64,000 bases of DNA from Candidatus Baldrarchaeota archaeon (GCA_019056805.1 DXJG01000001.1:124001-188000), one strand, 5' to 3'. Counted from the first letter of the stretch, positions 44,391 through 52,780 are shown. Notes: generated by a model from the sequence alone, not told the origin. A program made the numbers and translations.

Positions 44391-45092
44391 ATGTCGACTG
44401 AAATCATCCGAGGAGTTCCTCCCACTAGAAACTTAGGGTGTCTAAAACTGGCACCCTAAGCTAGAATGGAACTCCTCATCCTTAGAAGGCGAAAAATTCT
44501 TGCAGAAAAAGGTAGAGATTTACTTGAAGAAAAAAGGGACGCTTTAATTATGGAATTTCGAGACGTTTTGGAAAGAACATATAAACTACGGAACGAAGCT
44601 AACAAAAGTTTAGAAGAGGCGTTTAAGGAATTATCAGAAGTAAAAATGCTTATGGGACCTTTAATGATCGAAGAAATTGCGAGTAACATTCCTTCAACAT
44701 TAGAACTCGAAGTAAAAACGAGGAATATAATGGGAGTCAGAGTACCAATTTTGAGGGTTAAAGAAAAACAAAACGAAGAACCTGTGCTTTATAGTTTCAT
44801 CGATACTTCTTCCAAACTTGATACAGCCATTAAAAAATTTAGAAACGCCCTGAGAGCAATCTTAAGACTGGCGGAAACAGAAGGAGCTGTTAGAAGGTTG
44901 GCAGAAGAAATAAAAAAGACAAAAAGAAGAGTTAACGCCTTAAAATACGTAATTATTCCTAAGATAGAAAACACGATAAAATATATTGAATTTTACCTTG
45001 AGGAAATGGAAAGAGAAGACTTCTTTAGGCTCAAGCGAATTAAGAGTTTATTGGAAAGAAAAGCAGGAGAACGTATTAAAGCATCAACTTAA
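44391..45092 (+). CDS. atpD: A-type ATP synthase subunit D, interrupted by a predicted intron
   Basis: The central-stalk subunit D of the archaeal ATP synthase. Exon 1 (44391-44430) encodes MSTEIIRGVPPTR plus the first base of a Met codon, and exon 2 (44467-45092) continues with MELLILRRRKILAEKGRDLL. Joining restores PTRMELL, the conserved start of subunit D, in a 221-residue protein of normal length with long helical ends. GGTGGTGA precedes the ATG at 44391, whereas the ATG at 44466, the only start of the uninterrupted frame, has no such signal. Unspliced, translation stops at TAA 44457-44459. Other ATP synthase genes except atpB are not in the window. Confidence 0.88.
44431..44466 (+). other. 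Predicted 36-nt bulge-helix-bulge intron in atpD
   Basis: A 10-bp exon helix (44410-44419 with 44468-44477) and a 9-bp intron helix (44432-44440 with 44452-44460) flank a 4-bp central helix CTAG/CTAG (44425-44428 with 44461-44464). Three-nucleotide bulges AAA (44429-44431) and AAT (44465-44467) lie in the orientation cut by archaeal splicing endonuclease. Cutting after the second base of each bulge removes 44431-44466. The only deviation from a textbook motif is five unpaired bases (44420-44424) between the exon helix and the central helix. Confidence 0.8.
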
Positions 45093-45110
45093 TTTTTTAT
45101 TATCAAGTAA

Positions 45111-45476
45111 TTATGTGTTTTTTGATGATTTTAGCAGTAAAATTGCCTGTGCTAAGTCTCCGCCAGTTTGTTCTAAAGCTTTTTTTGCGTCATCAATACT
45201 GACTCCTGCTTGAGCAGCAACTAGTTGAATGTCCTCCATAGGTATCTCTAATTTCTCTTCCTTTGTCTCTATTGGCCGTTGCTCAGCCTCTCCGAGGACT
45301 TGATAAAGATCCTGTCCACTAACTTTCATTAAAGTTACTTGCGGATTCCTAATAATAATTTCATTATCACTCAGCCTTATTATTACTTCTTTTACTCCAG
45401 CAAGTTCCTGTATTTTTATTCCCATTTGCTTCATGAGTTTTTTCATCATTTTTGGGCTCATTCGTCGAGGGATCAT
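45111..45476 (-). CDS. nac: Nascent polypeptide-associated complex protein
   Basis: A 121-residue archaeal NAC. The N-terminal MIPRRMSPKMMKKLMKQMGI is followed by the beta-barrel NAC domain (EVIIRLSDNEIIIRNPQV) and a C-terminal UBA domain (IQLVAAQAGVSIDDAKKALE). It binds nascent chains at the ribosome. AGGAGGT lies 7 nt before the ATG. It follows the PAN gene on the same strand. Confidence 0.92.
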   Translation of the reverse strand: MIPRRMSPKMMKKLMKQMGIKIQELAGVKEVIIRLSDNEIIIRNPQVTLMKVSGQDLYQVLGEAEQRPIETKEEKLEIPMEDIQLVAAQAGVSIDDAKKALEQTGGDLAQAILLLKSSKNT

Positions 45477-45488
45477 ATTTCGTACCTC

Positions 45489-46706
45489 CTAGCCATACAT
45501 GTCATTTTCAACTCTGGATGTCTTTTCGTTTTTTCTCTTTAAAACTTTATCAATTGCTTTTAGAAAATCAGAAAATGTAACTTTGACTCTTCGTTCTCTT
45601 ATGGCGAAAACTCCAGCTTCAGTACAGATAGCTTTAATATCTGCTCCAGTAGCACCTTCTGTTATTTTTGCCAATTCCCTTAACTCCACATCACTGGCGA
45701 GATTCATCTTCCTTGTGTGTATCTGAAAGATTTCTAATCTACCTTGTTGATTGGGAAGAGGAAACTCTATTATTCTATCAAATCTTCCAGGCCTTAACAA
45801 AGCTGGATCTAACATATCAGGTCTATTTGTTGCAGCCAAAATTCTAACATCACCTCTGGCGTCAAATCCATCTAAGGTACTAAGAAGCTGCATTAATGTT
45901 CTTTGTACTTCTTTATCACCACTAGTTGTTACATCGTATCTCTTTGAACCGATTGCATCTATTTCATCTATAAATACTATACTTGGCGCTTTTTTCTGTG
46001 CTAAGTGAAATATTTCCCTTACTAATCTGGCACCTTCTCCAATGTATTTTTGAACGAGTTCCGACCCTATTACCCTTATGAAAGTAGCTTTCGTCTCGTG
46101 AGCAACTGCTCTGGCAACTAAAGTTTTACCAGTTCCAGGAGGCCCACAGAAAAGGACCCCTTTCGGCGGGTCAATTCCAACTTTCTCAAAAAGCTCGGGA
46201 TGAGTTAGGGGTAACTCCACACACTCCTTAACTTCTCTTAGTTGCTCATGTAATCCTCCAATATCGTTATAAGTTACAGGCGGTGATTCTTCTACCTCCA
46301 TTCCCCTTACAAATGGGTCATATGATGGTGGAAGGACTTCAACAACAGCAAAAGTTCTCTGATTTAAAGCAACTCTAACTCCAGGATGAATTTTTTCACG
46401 TGGCACCATCGGAGATACATGAACCACAAAGTTCGGACCTGTAGAACTTTTAACTATCACTCTACCATCAGAAAGAATTTCGGTAACCGTTGCGGCAATT
46501 AAAGGTGGATACTTTAATCTTTCAATCTCCATTCTTAAAGCATTCAATTCTCTCTCTAAACGCACTTTTTCTGCGTCCAGTAATTGTTTTTCGGTTTCAA
46601 GCATTCTTAATCGTCTTTCTAAATGCTTCGTATAGCTAAGAAGATAGGAAATATCTTCATCGTCAACATATATCCTTTTTTTGGACTCAGTTGAGTTTGG
46701 CAACAA
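45489..46706 (-). CDS. pan: Proteasome-activating nucleotidase
   Basis: A 405-residue AAA ATPase that unfolds substrates for the 20S proteasome. It has an N-terminal coiled coil (residues ~15-65), an OB domain, Walker A GPPGTGKT, Walker [12 protein letters not shown], and a second-region-of-homology arginine segment ([17 protein letters not shown]). The C terminus MYG fits the HbYX motif that docks into the proteasome. The start is one of two adjacent TTG codons after GGAGGG. Confidence 0.93.
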   Translation of the reverse strand: MLPNSTESKKRIYVDDEDISYLLSYTKHLERRLRMLETEKQLLDAEKVRLERELNALRMEIERLKYPPLIAATVTEILSDGRVIVKSSTGPNFVVHVSPMVPREKIHPGVRVALNQRTFAVVEVLPPSYDPFVRGMEVEESPPVTYNDIGGLHEQLREVKECVELPLTHPELFEKVGIDPPKGVLFCGPPGTGKTLVARAVAHETKATFIRVIGSELVQKYIGEGARLVREIFHLAQKKAPSIVFIDEIDAIGSKRYDVTTSGDKEVQRTLMQLLSTLDGFDARGDVRILAATNRPDMLDPALLRPGRFDRIIEFPLPNQQGRLEIFQIHTRKMNLASDVELRELAKITEGATGADIKAICTEAGVFAIRERRVKVTFSDFLKAIDKVLKRKNEKTSRVENDMYG

Positions 46707-46779
46707 TGTCCCTCCGTCGAAGTTATAAGAAGTTCAAGTCCCTATATATTCTTGTCGTGGTTTTGGGGGCGTCACAAAT

Positions 46780-47292
46780 TTGAGATGTGAAATCTGTGGA
46801 CGAAAAATCCAAGGCACACCTAAGCATATAATCGTAGAAGGCGCCAAACTAGTTGTATGCAAAATTTGTGCTAAATTTGGATCAGAAACTCCAGTAGCTA
46901 CTACGCAAAGCAAAATTTCAACAAAAAGAACACTAAAAATTCCTAAAAAACCGGTTCAAAGAAGGGTAAAATACATATCAAAGCCCATAATGTTTGAAGA
47001 AGACTACGAACTAGTAGAAAACTTTGGAGAAAAAGTTAAAAAAGCAAGAGAAAAATTAGGATGGAAACAAGAAGACCTAGCAAGAGAAATTAAAGAAAAA
47101 GAATCAATAATAAGTAAAATTGAAACTATGGAAATAACGCCACCACTAAATACAATTAAGAAACTAGAAAAAGTTCTAAACATAAAACTTACAGTACCAG
47201 CATCCAAAATATCCGAAACCCCACCACTATCTACAAAGGAGCCATCTTTAACTCTAGGAGATGCCATAATACTTAAAAAGAAGAAAAAATAA
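46780..47292 (+). CDS. mbf1: Archaeal multiprotein bridging factor 1
   Basis: A 170-residue protein. An N-terminal zinc ribbon (CEICG and CKICA) is joined by a basic linker to a cro/C1-type helix-turn-helix (REKLGWKQEDLAREIKEKES), the plan of aMBF1, which binds the small ribosomal subunit in archaea. The start is TTG. It is co-transcribed with hflX, 11 bp downstream. Confidence 0.9.
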   Translation: MRCEICGRKIQGTPKHIIVEGAKLVVCKICAKFGSETPVATTQSKISTKRTLKIPKKPVQRRVKYISKPIMFEEDYELVENFGEKVKKAREKLGWKQEDLAREIKEKESIISKIETMEITPPLNTIKKLEKVLNIKLTVPASKISETPPLSTKEPSLTLGDAIILKKKKK

Positions 47293-47303
47293 ATGGTGAT
47301 ACA

Positions 47304-48569
47304 ATGAAAGCTTTACTTGTCGAAGTAATTCAGTCCGCCAACGATAGTAGACTGGAAGAATTCAAAGAACTCGCAAAAGCAGCTGGCTATGAAATAGAAG
47401 GAGTCTTACAGCAAATACGAAACTCACCAGATCCAGCCTATTGCTTGGGAAAAGGAAAAGCCGAAGAACTCGCACAACTGGCAAAAATGCTAAAACCAGA
47501 CAAAATAATCTTTAACAAAGAATTAAAACCAAATCAAACAATAAATTTAGAGAACTTGACTAAAACAGAAGTTATCGATAGAATCCAACTTATTCTTGAA
47601 ATATTCACAAAAAGAGCAGGTACAAAAGAAGCTAAACTTCAAATAGAATTAGCAAAACTAAAGTACCTTCTTCCCAAACTAAAAATGTATGTCAAATACA
47701 CGAAAAAGGAAGAATTCCCAGGATTTCACGGCCCAGGATACTACCAAACAGCTAAGTATGAAAGAATGATCAGAAAAAGAATAGCTAAAATAGAAAGAGA
47801 ACTTGAAAAAATTAGGTATGAAAGAGAAGAGAGAAGAAAAATTAGACGAGAACTTGGATTTTCACTTGTAGCTTTAGCCGGATATAGCAATGCAGGAAAA
47901 TCCACTCTACTAAATAGACTAACGAAATCAAATGTTCCAGCAGATGATAGGCTATTCACTACTCTAGGCACATACACTAGATTTGCATACTTTAATGGCA
48001 AAAAAGTTCTTATAAGCGATACAATAGGATTTGTTGAAAATTTACCACATTTGGTCATTGAGGCATTTAAATCGACATTAGAAGAAATCACATTAGCCGA
48101 TTTAATTATACTGGTTGTTGATGCAAGTGAACCATTACATGAGATAGAAAGGAAGATAAAAACAGCTAACGACGTCTTGGAGGAGGTTGGTGCGACAGGA
48201 AAACCGGTTCTCATGGCTTTAAATAAAATAGATAAAATTTCCTCAGAAGAAATCAAAGAAAAAGTATCAAAATTAGAAGGACTTGCGCAGGATATTGTTC
48301 CCATCTCGGCGCTATATGGTTATAATCTAGATAAGTTATCTATTAAAGCAGAACAACTTCTACCAAAATATGTTAAAATAGAAGCTCACATACCTTTAAA
48401 ACAAGATGCCGGTCTTTTAATTTCACATATATACAACAGAGGAAATGTTAAACAAGTTGTATATTTTAACGATGAAATTAAAATGCAGTTCGAAGTATTA
48501 CCACATACATCCGAATATTTCAGAAAAATCATAGAAAGAGCTGGTGGAACATTAGAAATCATGCAATGA
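47304..48569 (+). CDS. hflX: HflX ribosome-associated GTPase
   Basis: 421 residues. An N-terminal HflX domain (residues 1-~100), a helical hairpin (YERMIRKRIAKIERELEK) and a G domain with P-loop GYSNAGKSTLLNRL, switch II DTIGFVENLPH, and NKID. HflX splits stalled or idle ribosomes. GGTGA precedes the ATG. It forms an operon with mbf1. Confidence 0.92.
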   Translation: MKALLVEVIQSANDSRLEEFKELAKAAGYEIEGVLQQIRNSPDPAYCLGKGKAEELAQLAKMLKPDKIIFNKELKPNQTINLENLTKTEVIDRIQLILEIFTKRAGTKEAKLQIELAKLKYLLPKLKMYVKYTKKEEFPGFHGPGYYQTAKYERMIRKRIAKIERELEKIRYEREERRKIRRELGFSLVALAGYSNAGKSTLLNRLTKSNVPADDRLFTTLGTYTRFAYFNGKKVLISDTIGFVENLPHLVIEAFKSTLEEITLADLIILVVDASEPLHEIERKIKTANDVLEEVGATGKPVLMALNKIDKISSEEIKEKVSKLEGLAQDIVPISALYGYNLDKLSIKAEQLLPKYVKIEAHIPLKQDAGLLISHIYNRGNVKQVVYFNDEIKMQFEVLPHTSEYFRKIIERAGGTLEIMQ

Positions 48570-48579
48570 ATTGCCTATT

Positions 48580-49122
48580 TCAGGTTTTTAAAACTTTTTT
48601 ACCCTTTGCAGAAGGAACTATTCTAATTTTTGCATTCTTAAACTCAAATTTAAATTCTTTTCCTTTCCAAAGTTCATGAAGGAAAACAGCAAGGGCAGCC
48701 ACTTCGCTATGCGGTTGATTAGTAATTGAAACGTTCCAATCAGCTAGCTCAAAAATCCATGCTGGAACTTTTTCTGCTCCGACAACAATAAGTTTATCTT
48801 TTTTTGACTTCCTTATTTTCTCTATTACGTTAGGTAGAGGAAGACCGTACATTGTTAAGTGAATAATTTCTCCACCTTTTGCTCTCCATTCTTCTATGAT
48901 CTTCCTTGCAGAAACTCCAATTTCTACGTGAAACGAGCCGCCCCAGGTCATTACAACCTTTTCTAAGGATTTTTTCACGTTTTCATCCTTTTCACCAGCA
49001 ATGTAAATTCCGTTAGCGCCAAAGGCCCTACTAACCAAACCAACATGAGTGGTAATTCTTCTATCTCTTTCAATTCGATGACCTAAGCGTAAAACATATA
49101 TGGTATAAGTTTTATTTCCCAA
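48580..49122 (-). CDS. trm56: tRNA (cytidine-56-2'-O)-methyltransferase
   Basis: About 180 residues of the archaeal SPOUT enzyme aTrm56. Markers are [34 protein letters not shown] and the knot segment [20 protein letters not shown] with [16 protein letters not shown]. It methylates C56 in the T loop of tRNA. GGAGGT upstream favours the TTG at 49122, while an ATG at 49140 would start inside that region. It converges with hflX. Confidence 0.9.
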   Translation of the reverse strand: MGNKTYTIYVLRLGHRIERDRRITTHVGLVSRAFGANGIYIAGEKDENVKKSLEKVVMTWGGSFHVEIGVSARKIIEEWRAKGGEIIHLTMYGLPLPNVIEKIRKSKKDKLIVVGAEKVPAWIFELADWNVSITNQPHSEVAALAVFLHELWKGKEFKFEFKNAKIRIVPSAKGKKVLKT

Positions 49123-49309
49123 ATTGAAGCAAACCTCCATACTTTATGTATTATATTGAAATGTTAGTTACCAGTTGAGGCTTAGTTGGAAATTCAGTTT
49201 TCTATCTTTTTAACATTTAGATACTTTGTTGTGTTAAATGTAAAGATTTATACTGATAATCTCCTTAAGTTAATTTGAAACATGGAGAGAGAGCGGAGTA
49301 GCAATAACG

Positions 49310-49879
49310 ATGAAAAACAACGAAGTGGTGCAATTAATGCATGAAAAAGTGCAAAAACAGTCAAAGAAAACTAAGAACGATGTGTTTGTATCAGTGGTCG
49401 AAGAACTAGTTGGAGAAGATGCTGTAAACGTAGCTATGGCACTTTCAAAAAGAAAGGAGGCTACAGATGAAGAAATATCCCAAGAAACAGGTATAAGGCT
49501 AAATGACGTGAGAAAAATTCTTTATAAACTTCATAATTTTAATTTGGCTACATATCGTCGAATAAGGGATGATAGTACTGGGTGGTTTACATATTTCTGG
49601 CAGATAAACAAAGAAAGAGTTTATGATCTCATAAAAAGTAGAAAAAAACTTGTTTTAGAAAAATTAAAAGAAAGATTGGAATACGAAAAAAGTAAGATGT
49701 TCTTTTATTGCCCTAATGATGGGGACGCCAGGCTAACATTCGAAGAAGCTATGGAAAGTTCTTTTAAATGCCCAAAGTGTGGAAATGTACTTCAACATTT
49801 TGATAATTCCGAAATAATAAAAATATTGGAAGAAAAAATTAGAGAACTGGAAGAGGAGATGGACAGTACATCTAAGTAA
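49310..49879 (+). CDS. tfe: Transcription initiation factor E (TFE alpha)
   Basis: A 189-residue homologue of TFIIE-alpha. The winged helix is at ~25-90 (KRKEATDEEISQETGIRLND). A zinc-ribbon region at ~125-160 reads FYCPNDGDARLTFEEAM then KCPKCG, so one of the usual four cysteines is aspartate or absent. A C-terminal coiled coil follows. TFE helps open promoters. GTGGTG before the ATG at 49337 could mark a shorter start. It precedes the DUF2110 gene by 22 bp. Confidence 0.88.
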   Translation: MKNNEVVQLMHEKVQKQSKKTKNDVFVSVVEELVGEDAVNVAMALSKRKEATDEEISQETGIRLNDVRKILYKLHNFNLATYRRIRDDSTGWFTYFWQINKERVYDLIKSRKKLVLEKLKERLEYEKSKMFFYCPNDGDARLTFEEAMESSFKCPKCGNVLQHFDNSEIIKILEEKIRELEEEMDSTSK

Positions 49880-49901
49880 CGTCGATCATGGAAGTGAAAA
49901 A

Positions 49902-50702
49902 ATGCCAATCCACTCAGTAATTTTACTAGAAAAAATTTATGGGCCCAATAAAGAAATTGCAATTAAGGCATTTCATCACATAGCAGCAAGCCTAGTAAGG
50001 GACTTAAACGTGAAAATAATAGGAATAGAGAAAGATGTTAAGGGATGGATAAAAGTTACTCTAAACGGGGAGGACGCTGAAGCCGCAAAAAACTATCTAG
50101 CTAAGGAATTTTATTCAACAGTTTTAATTAATCAGCTTAAAAATGGAGATATCAGAAAAGGAAAGCTCATAGATGTGGAAAAATACGGCTACGGTATATA
50201 CATAGATATTGGTGTTATTTCTCCCCGTCCAAAAGACGCTCTAATACCTCTGTATGTTTTAAGAAAACAATTAGCAAATAATCATAAAGTATCTACAAGA
50301 CAAATAATTAAAAAATACGCTTTTATGGATAACTTACCATTAGAAGTAAAAATAATAGATGTCGACGAACGATTTGATACAATTGAAGTAGAATTAAGTG
50401 AAAATCAAATAAAAAAATACAAAAAATGGATTAATCAGGGGTTAGATAGAATAATCATCTGCGGAGCCACCAGACAAATGGTTAGAAAAGCGATAATAAA
50501 ATCAGGACATTTACAAGACATTCTAAGTATCGAAAGACTAGGACTTTTAGAACACACTGTTGTATGCAAACCTGGCACCACAGCACAAGGACTTATAGCA
50601 GAAATAGGAAAGTATTTACCAAAAATCCCGATGAAAGCATTTAAACCAAAAGAAATCAAGAAATGGCTAGAACAACTAGAAAATATAAACAAAAAATTGT
50701 AA
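49902..50702 (+). CDS. DUF2110 family protein
   Basis: A 266-residue archaeal protein of the DUF2110 family, commonly downstream of tfe. An N-terminal alpha/beta region is followed by an S1/OB-like segment (GKLIDVEKYGYGIYIDIGV) and a C-terminal helical part with KPGTTAQGLIAEIGKYLPKI. RNA binding is likely from the S1-like part. The function is unknown. GGAAGTGA precedes the ATG. Confidence 0.75.
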   Translation: MPIHSVILLEKIYGPNKEIAIKAFHHIAASLVRDLNVKIIGIEKDVKGWIKVTLNGEDAEAAKNYLAKEFYSTVLINQLKNGDIRKGKLIDVEKYGYGIYIDIGVISPRPKDALIPLYVLRKQLANNHKVSTRQIIKKYAFMDNLPLEVKIIDVDERFDTIEVELSENQIKKYKKWINQGLDRIIICGATRQMVRKAIIKSGHLQDILSIERLGLLEHTVVCKPGTTAQGLIAEIGKYLPKIPMKAFKPKEIKKWLEQLENINKKL

Positions 50703-50767
50703 AGTTAAAGTACTCAAACTAGCAAAGAATTTTTACAATAAATAAATTGTGGACTTAAAAGTGATAT

Positions 50768-50876
50768 TGGTGGGCCCGCCGGGATTTGAACCCGGGACTT
50801 CCGCCGTGTGAGGGCGGCGTCATAGCCGGGTTACCCAACGGAAGCTTATTTTCTTCCATTTCTAGACCACGGGCCC
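50768..50876 (-). tRNA. tRNA-Val(CAC) with one D-loop intron
   Basis: The acceptor stem GGGCCCG/CGGGCCC, T arm with GGTTCAAATCC and a 7-nt anticodon loop CTCACAC flanked by CCGCC/GGCGG give Val with anticodon CAC. The gene encodes its 3' CCA (50770-50768). The D loop is about 31 nt too long. Removing 50831-50861 leaves a normal 10-nt D loop (AGCCCGGCTA) and a 75-nt tRNA before CCA. Confidence 0.9.
50831..50861 (-). other. Predicted 31-nt intron in the D loop of tRNA-Val
   Basis: On the minus strand the central helix is GTCT with GGGT (one Watson-Crick and three G-U pairs). The bulges are AGA and AAC and the intron helix AATGGAAG with CTTCCGTT. Cutting after the second bulge base yields exons joined as GTCTAG-CCCGG. 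The bulges are identical to those of the D-loop intron in tRNA-Ser, which supports the placement. Confidence 0.7.
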
Positions 50877-50920
50877 AAATACATTTCCTACAGTATTTAA
50901 GTATAAATTTTTCTATCTAG

Positions 50921-51385
50921 TTACTTCAAGAACTTTTTTAGCTCATAGAGAACAACAGCTGCCACGCCTATTGGCCCTATATCCTCAGCAACGTCTAATG
51001 AAACGGTTTTTCCAAGATCCATCTCTTTCTTTGATAATCCCGGTTCACTACCGCCGAACACAAACAAAATTTTTCTCTCTTCCTTTAGTTTATTAGCAAT
51101 CTTAGTGGGATCATAAGTATCCTTGGCAAATCGTGGTGGAACAAAAACGTAAATTTCATCCGGTTTTAATAATTCAATTACATCAGGTAAGTCTGGAAAA
51201 CAAAGTAGAGACTTTTTTTGTCTATACATAATTTTTTGTGCTTCAGGAATACCGGAAACAGCCGCTGCGCCTTCAGCTTTAGAAATTATGAGCGATTTTA
51301 AACCAAAACCGATTGCAAGTTTAGCCATATCCTTTACCCTTTGAATACTGTGAACGTTGTGTAAAACCACAAAAAGTTGATCCAT
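50921..51385 (-). CDS. SPOUT-superfamily protein, SpoU-like RNA methylase candidate (archaeal)
   Basis: A 154-residue archaeal protein beginning QLFVVLHNVHSIQRVKDMAK, with SKAEGAAAVSGIPEAQ in the middle and the knot-like ending LFVFGGSEPGLSKKEMD followed by DIGPIGVAAVVLYELKKF. This fits a SpoU-type methyltransferase family known from archaea, whose RNA target is unknown. It lies between tRNA-Val and the DNA methyltransferase gene. Confidence 0.7.
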   Translation of the reverse strand: MDQLFVVLHNVHSIQRVKDMAKLAIGFGLKSLIISKAEGAAAVSGIPEAQKIMYRQKKSLLCFPDLPDVIELLKPDEIYVFVPPRFAKDTYDPTKIANKLKEERKILFVFGGSEPGLSKKEMDLGKTVSLDVAEDIGPIGVAAVVLYELKKFLK

Positions 51386-51422
51386 TATCGTTCCTCCTCA
51401 AATTTGAATTAACAATTACAAA

Positions 51423-52391
51423 TTATTCACTTGATTTTTCTACTAAAAACTTTTTGACTTCACAAGCAATTACACGAGCTAGAACAACGGGAACGGCTTC
51501 ACCTACCTCTTCGTACTGTACAGATCTACCTCCAAAAAATACGTGATCATCTGGAAAACTCATCAAACGAGCATGCTCCCGCACTGTTAAAAAACGATCT
51601 TCGAAAGGGTGAATAAATCTAGAATTGCCTAAAACGGTTGGAGCAACCCTATAGGGATGTAATCTAGTCCAATTAGTAAAAATTTTTCCTCTTGCACCTC
51701 TATAAAAGATAAGAGACTCCCCCCACCTAAGGGAAGCTATTTTCTTCCTTTTTCGTCTAGGTATGGGATGCCATTCATGATTAGGTACATCGTGTACACC
51801 TTCAGGATCTGGTAAGTCACCGATAGCCTCAATAACTGTAACCTTTTTCTTTACTGGCTTTGGAGAGAGTTTTATGTTAGAAATAAACAATCTTGAACGC
51901 CTAGAAGGATTACCGTATCTTTCAGCTCTTAAAAGATTAAAATATATTTTTGAATACCCTACTCGTTCAAACTCTTTTTTTATTGCATCTTTTAAAGGGC
52001 CCTCAATAATTTGAGGGACATTTTCCATAACAAATACCTTTGGTCTTAAATCACCAACAAAACGAATAAAACTTAATGTAAGTCTCCCAATAGGATCTTT
52101 ATAAAGCCTATCTAGGGGATTTTCTAGTCTTTTAATATTGGCGGCTGTAAAGGGTTCACAAGGAGGCGAACCTATAATAACATCGGGTTCTTTACCGATA
52201 AAACCCAAAAAGTCGATAGGATGAATATTTTTTATGTCTTCAACAATTAAAGTTGTATTTGGAAAATTGTAACGATACGTTTCAGCTACGGGTGGAAAAT
52301 TATCTATTGCTCCCACAACTTCGAAGTCCTCATCTACAAAGCCGCGAGAAAAACCACCAGCACCACAAAACAGATCATAAACTCTAAACAT
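51423..52391 (-). CDS. DNA (cytosine-5)-methyltransferase
   Basis: 323 residues from ATG 52391, with GAGGTGG upstream. A longer frame from 52457 would read through the tRNA-Ser gene and is rejected. Motif I is DLFCGAGGFSRGF, motif IV GSPPCEPF with the catalytic cysteine, motif VI MENV and motif VIII NPSRRSRLF. The C-terminal part holds RVAPTVLG and REHARLMSFPD. No restriction endonuclease is adjacent, so it is an orphan methyltransferase that may serve epigenetic or protective roles. The recognition sequence is unknown. Confidence 0.88.
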   Translation of the reverse strand: MFRVYDLFCGAGGFSRGFVDEDFEVVGAIDNFPPVAETYRYNFPNTTLIVEDIKNIHPIDFLGFIGKEPDVIIGSPPCEPFTAANIKRLENPLDRLYKDPIGRLTLSFIRFVGDLRPKVFVMENVPQIIEGPLKDAIKKEFERVGYSKIYFNLLRAERYGNPSRRSRLFISNIKLSPKPVKKKVTVIEAIGDLPDPEGVHDVPNHEWHPIPRRKRKKIASLRWGESLIFYRGARGKIFTNWTRLHPYRVAPTVLGNSRFIHPFEDRFLTVREHARLMSFPDDHVFFGGRSVQYEEVGEAVPVVLARVIACEVKKFLVEKSSE

Positions 52392-52462
52392 ATATTCCAC
52401 CTCAAAATTAGGGTGGCGCCGGGGGTGGGATTTGAACCCACGCGGCACAACGGCCACGGGCT

Positions 52463-52476
52463 ATCCACCCCTAGGA
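52463..52476 (-). other. Predicted 14-nt intron at canonical position 37/38 of tRNA-Ser
   Basis: After removal of the anticodon-stem intron, the stem CGGGC/GCCCG forms the outer helix, CTGC pairs with GTGG as central helix (two G-U pairs), and the bulges are TAT and ATA. Cutting as usual leaves A37 and A38. The intron is very short and its own helix is only CC/GG. Confidence 0.65.
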
Positions 52477-52484
52477 TAGCAGGC

Positions 52485-52512
52485 TTGAGCCCGCGAAGGA
52501 AACTATAGCGGA
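52485..52512 (-). other. Predicted intron (28 nt) within the anticodon stem of tRNA-Ser, between positions 29 and 30
   Basis: A nearly perfect motif: outer helix GTAGG with CCTGC, central helix GAGC with GCTC, bulges GGT and AAG, and intron helix CCGC with GCGG. Cutting after the second bulge base joins CGG to GC and so completes the anticodon stem strand CGGGC. Confidence 0.8.
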
Positions 52513-52527
52513 CCGCTCCCTACCAGG

Positions 52528-52549
52528 TTCCCCGGAGATCTATTATCCT
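52528..52549 (-). other. Predicted D-loop intron (22 nt) of tRNA-Ser
   Basis: On the minus strand the central helix TCCT pairs with GGGG, the bulges are AGA and AAC, and the intron helix starts GGA with TCC. Joined exons read TCCTAG-CCTGGTA, a standard D loop. Position and bulges equal those in tRNA-Val. The outer exon helix is weak, as in relaxed motifs. Confidence 0.7.
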
Positions 52550-52780
52550 CTAGGATACCCCGGCATTCTTTAATTAGATAAATGTGCGTCTTCCTTATTT
52601 ATTATTTTCTAAGTTATTAATAGTGATTAATCAAAGAGCATGTTACTATACATAGTGGGTTTTTTAATTTTTGGAACAATAAGTCAAGTAACGGTTTAAT
52701 AGAGATTTTGATAAATAGATCATAAATCAAGTAATATTCTTTAAATTTCAATAATATAGATAATTTTGAAAAGAATTAAA

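Larger units (their letters stand above)
52414..52564 (-). tRNA. tRNA-Ser(GCU) with three introns
   Basis: The acceptor stem GCCGGGG/CCCCGGC with discriminator G and encoded CCA, T arm GTGGG-TTCAAAT-CCCAC, and a long variable arm (TGGCCGTTGTGCCGC) identify a type II tRNA-Ser. The 151-nt gene is 64 nt too long. Removing three BHB-type segments (22, 28 and 14 nt) gives an 84-nt body with D loop AGCCTGGTA, anticodon stem CGGGC/GCCCG and loop CTGCTAA carrying anticodon GCU. The parts agree with each other, so the call is strong even though splicing is predicted. Confidence 0.88.

Noticed and set aside
44466..45092. AtpD starting at the ATG at 44466 as an ordinary intronless gene
   Set aside because: It lacks a ribosome-binding site and the conserved PTR segment, both of which are found upstream across the predicted intron.
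52392..52457. N-terminal extension of the DNA methyltransferase
   Set aside because: These codons read through the 3' half of tRNA-Ser, whereas GAGGTGG and the conserved FRVYDLFCGAGG start fix the ATG at 52391.
52478..52500. tRNA-Leu(CAA) reading of the anticodon region (loop CTCAAG between GCGGG and CCTGC)
   Set aside because: That loop has six bases, the discriminator is G and the acceptor stem is of tRNA-Ser. After intron removal an exact Ser(GCU) loop results.
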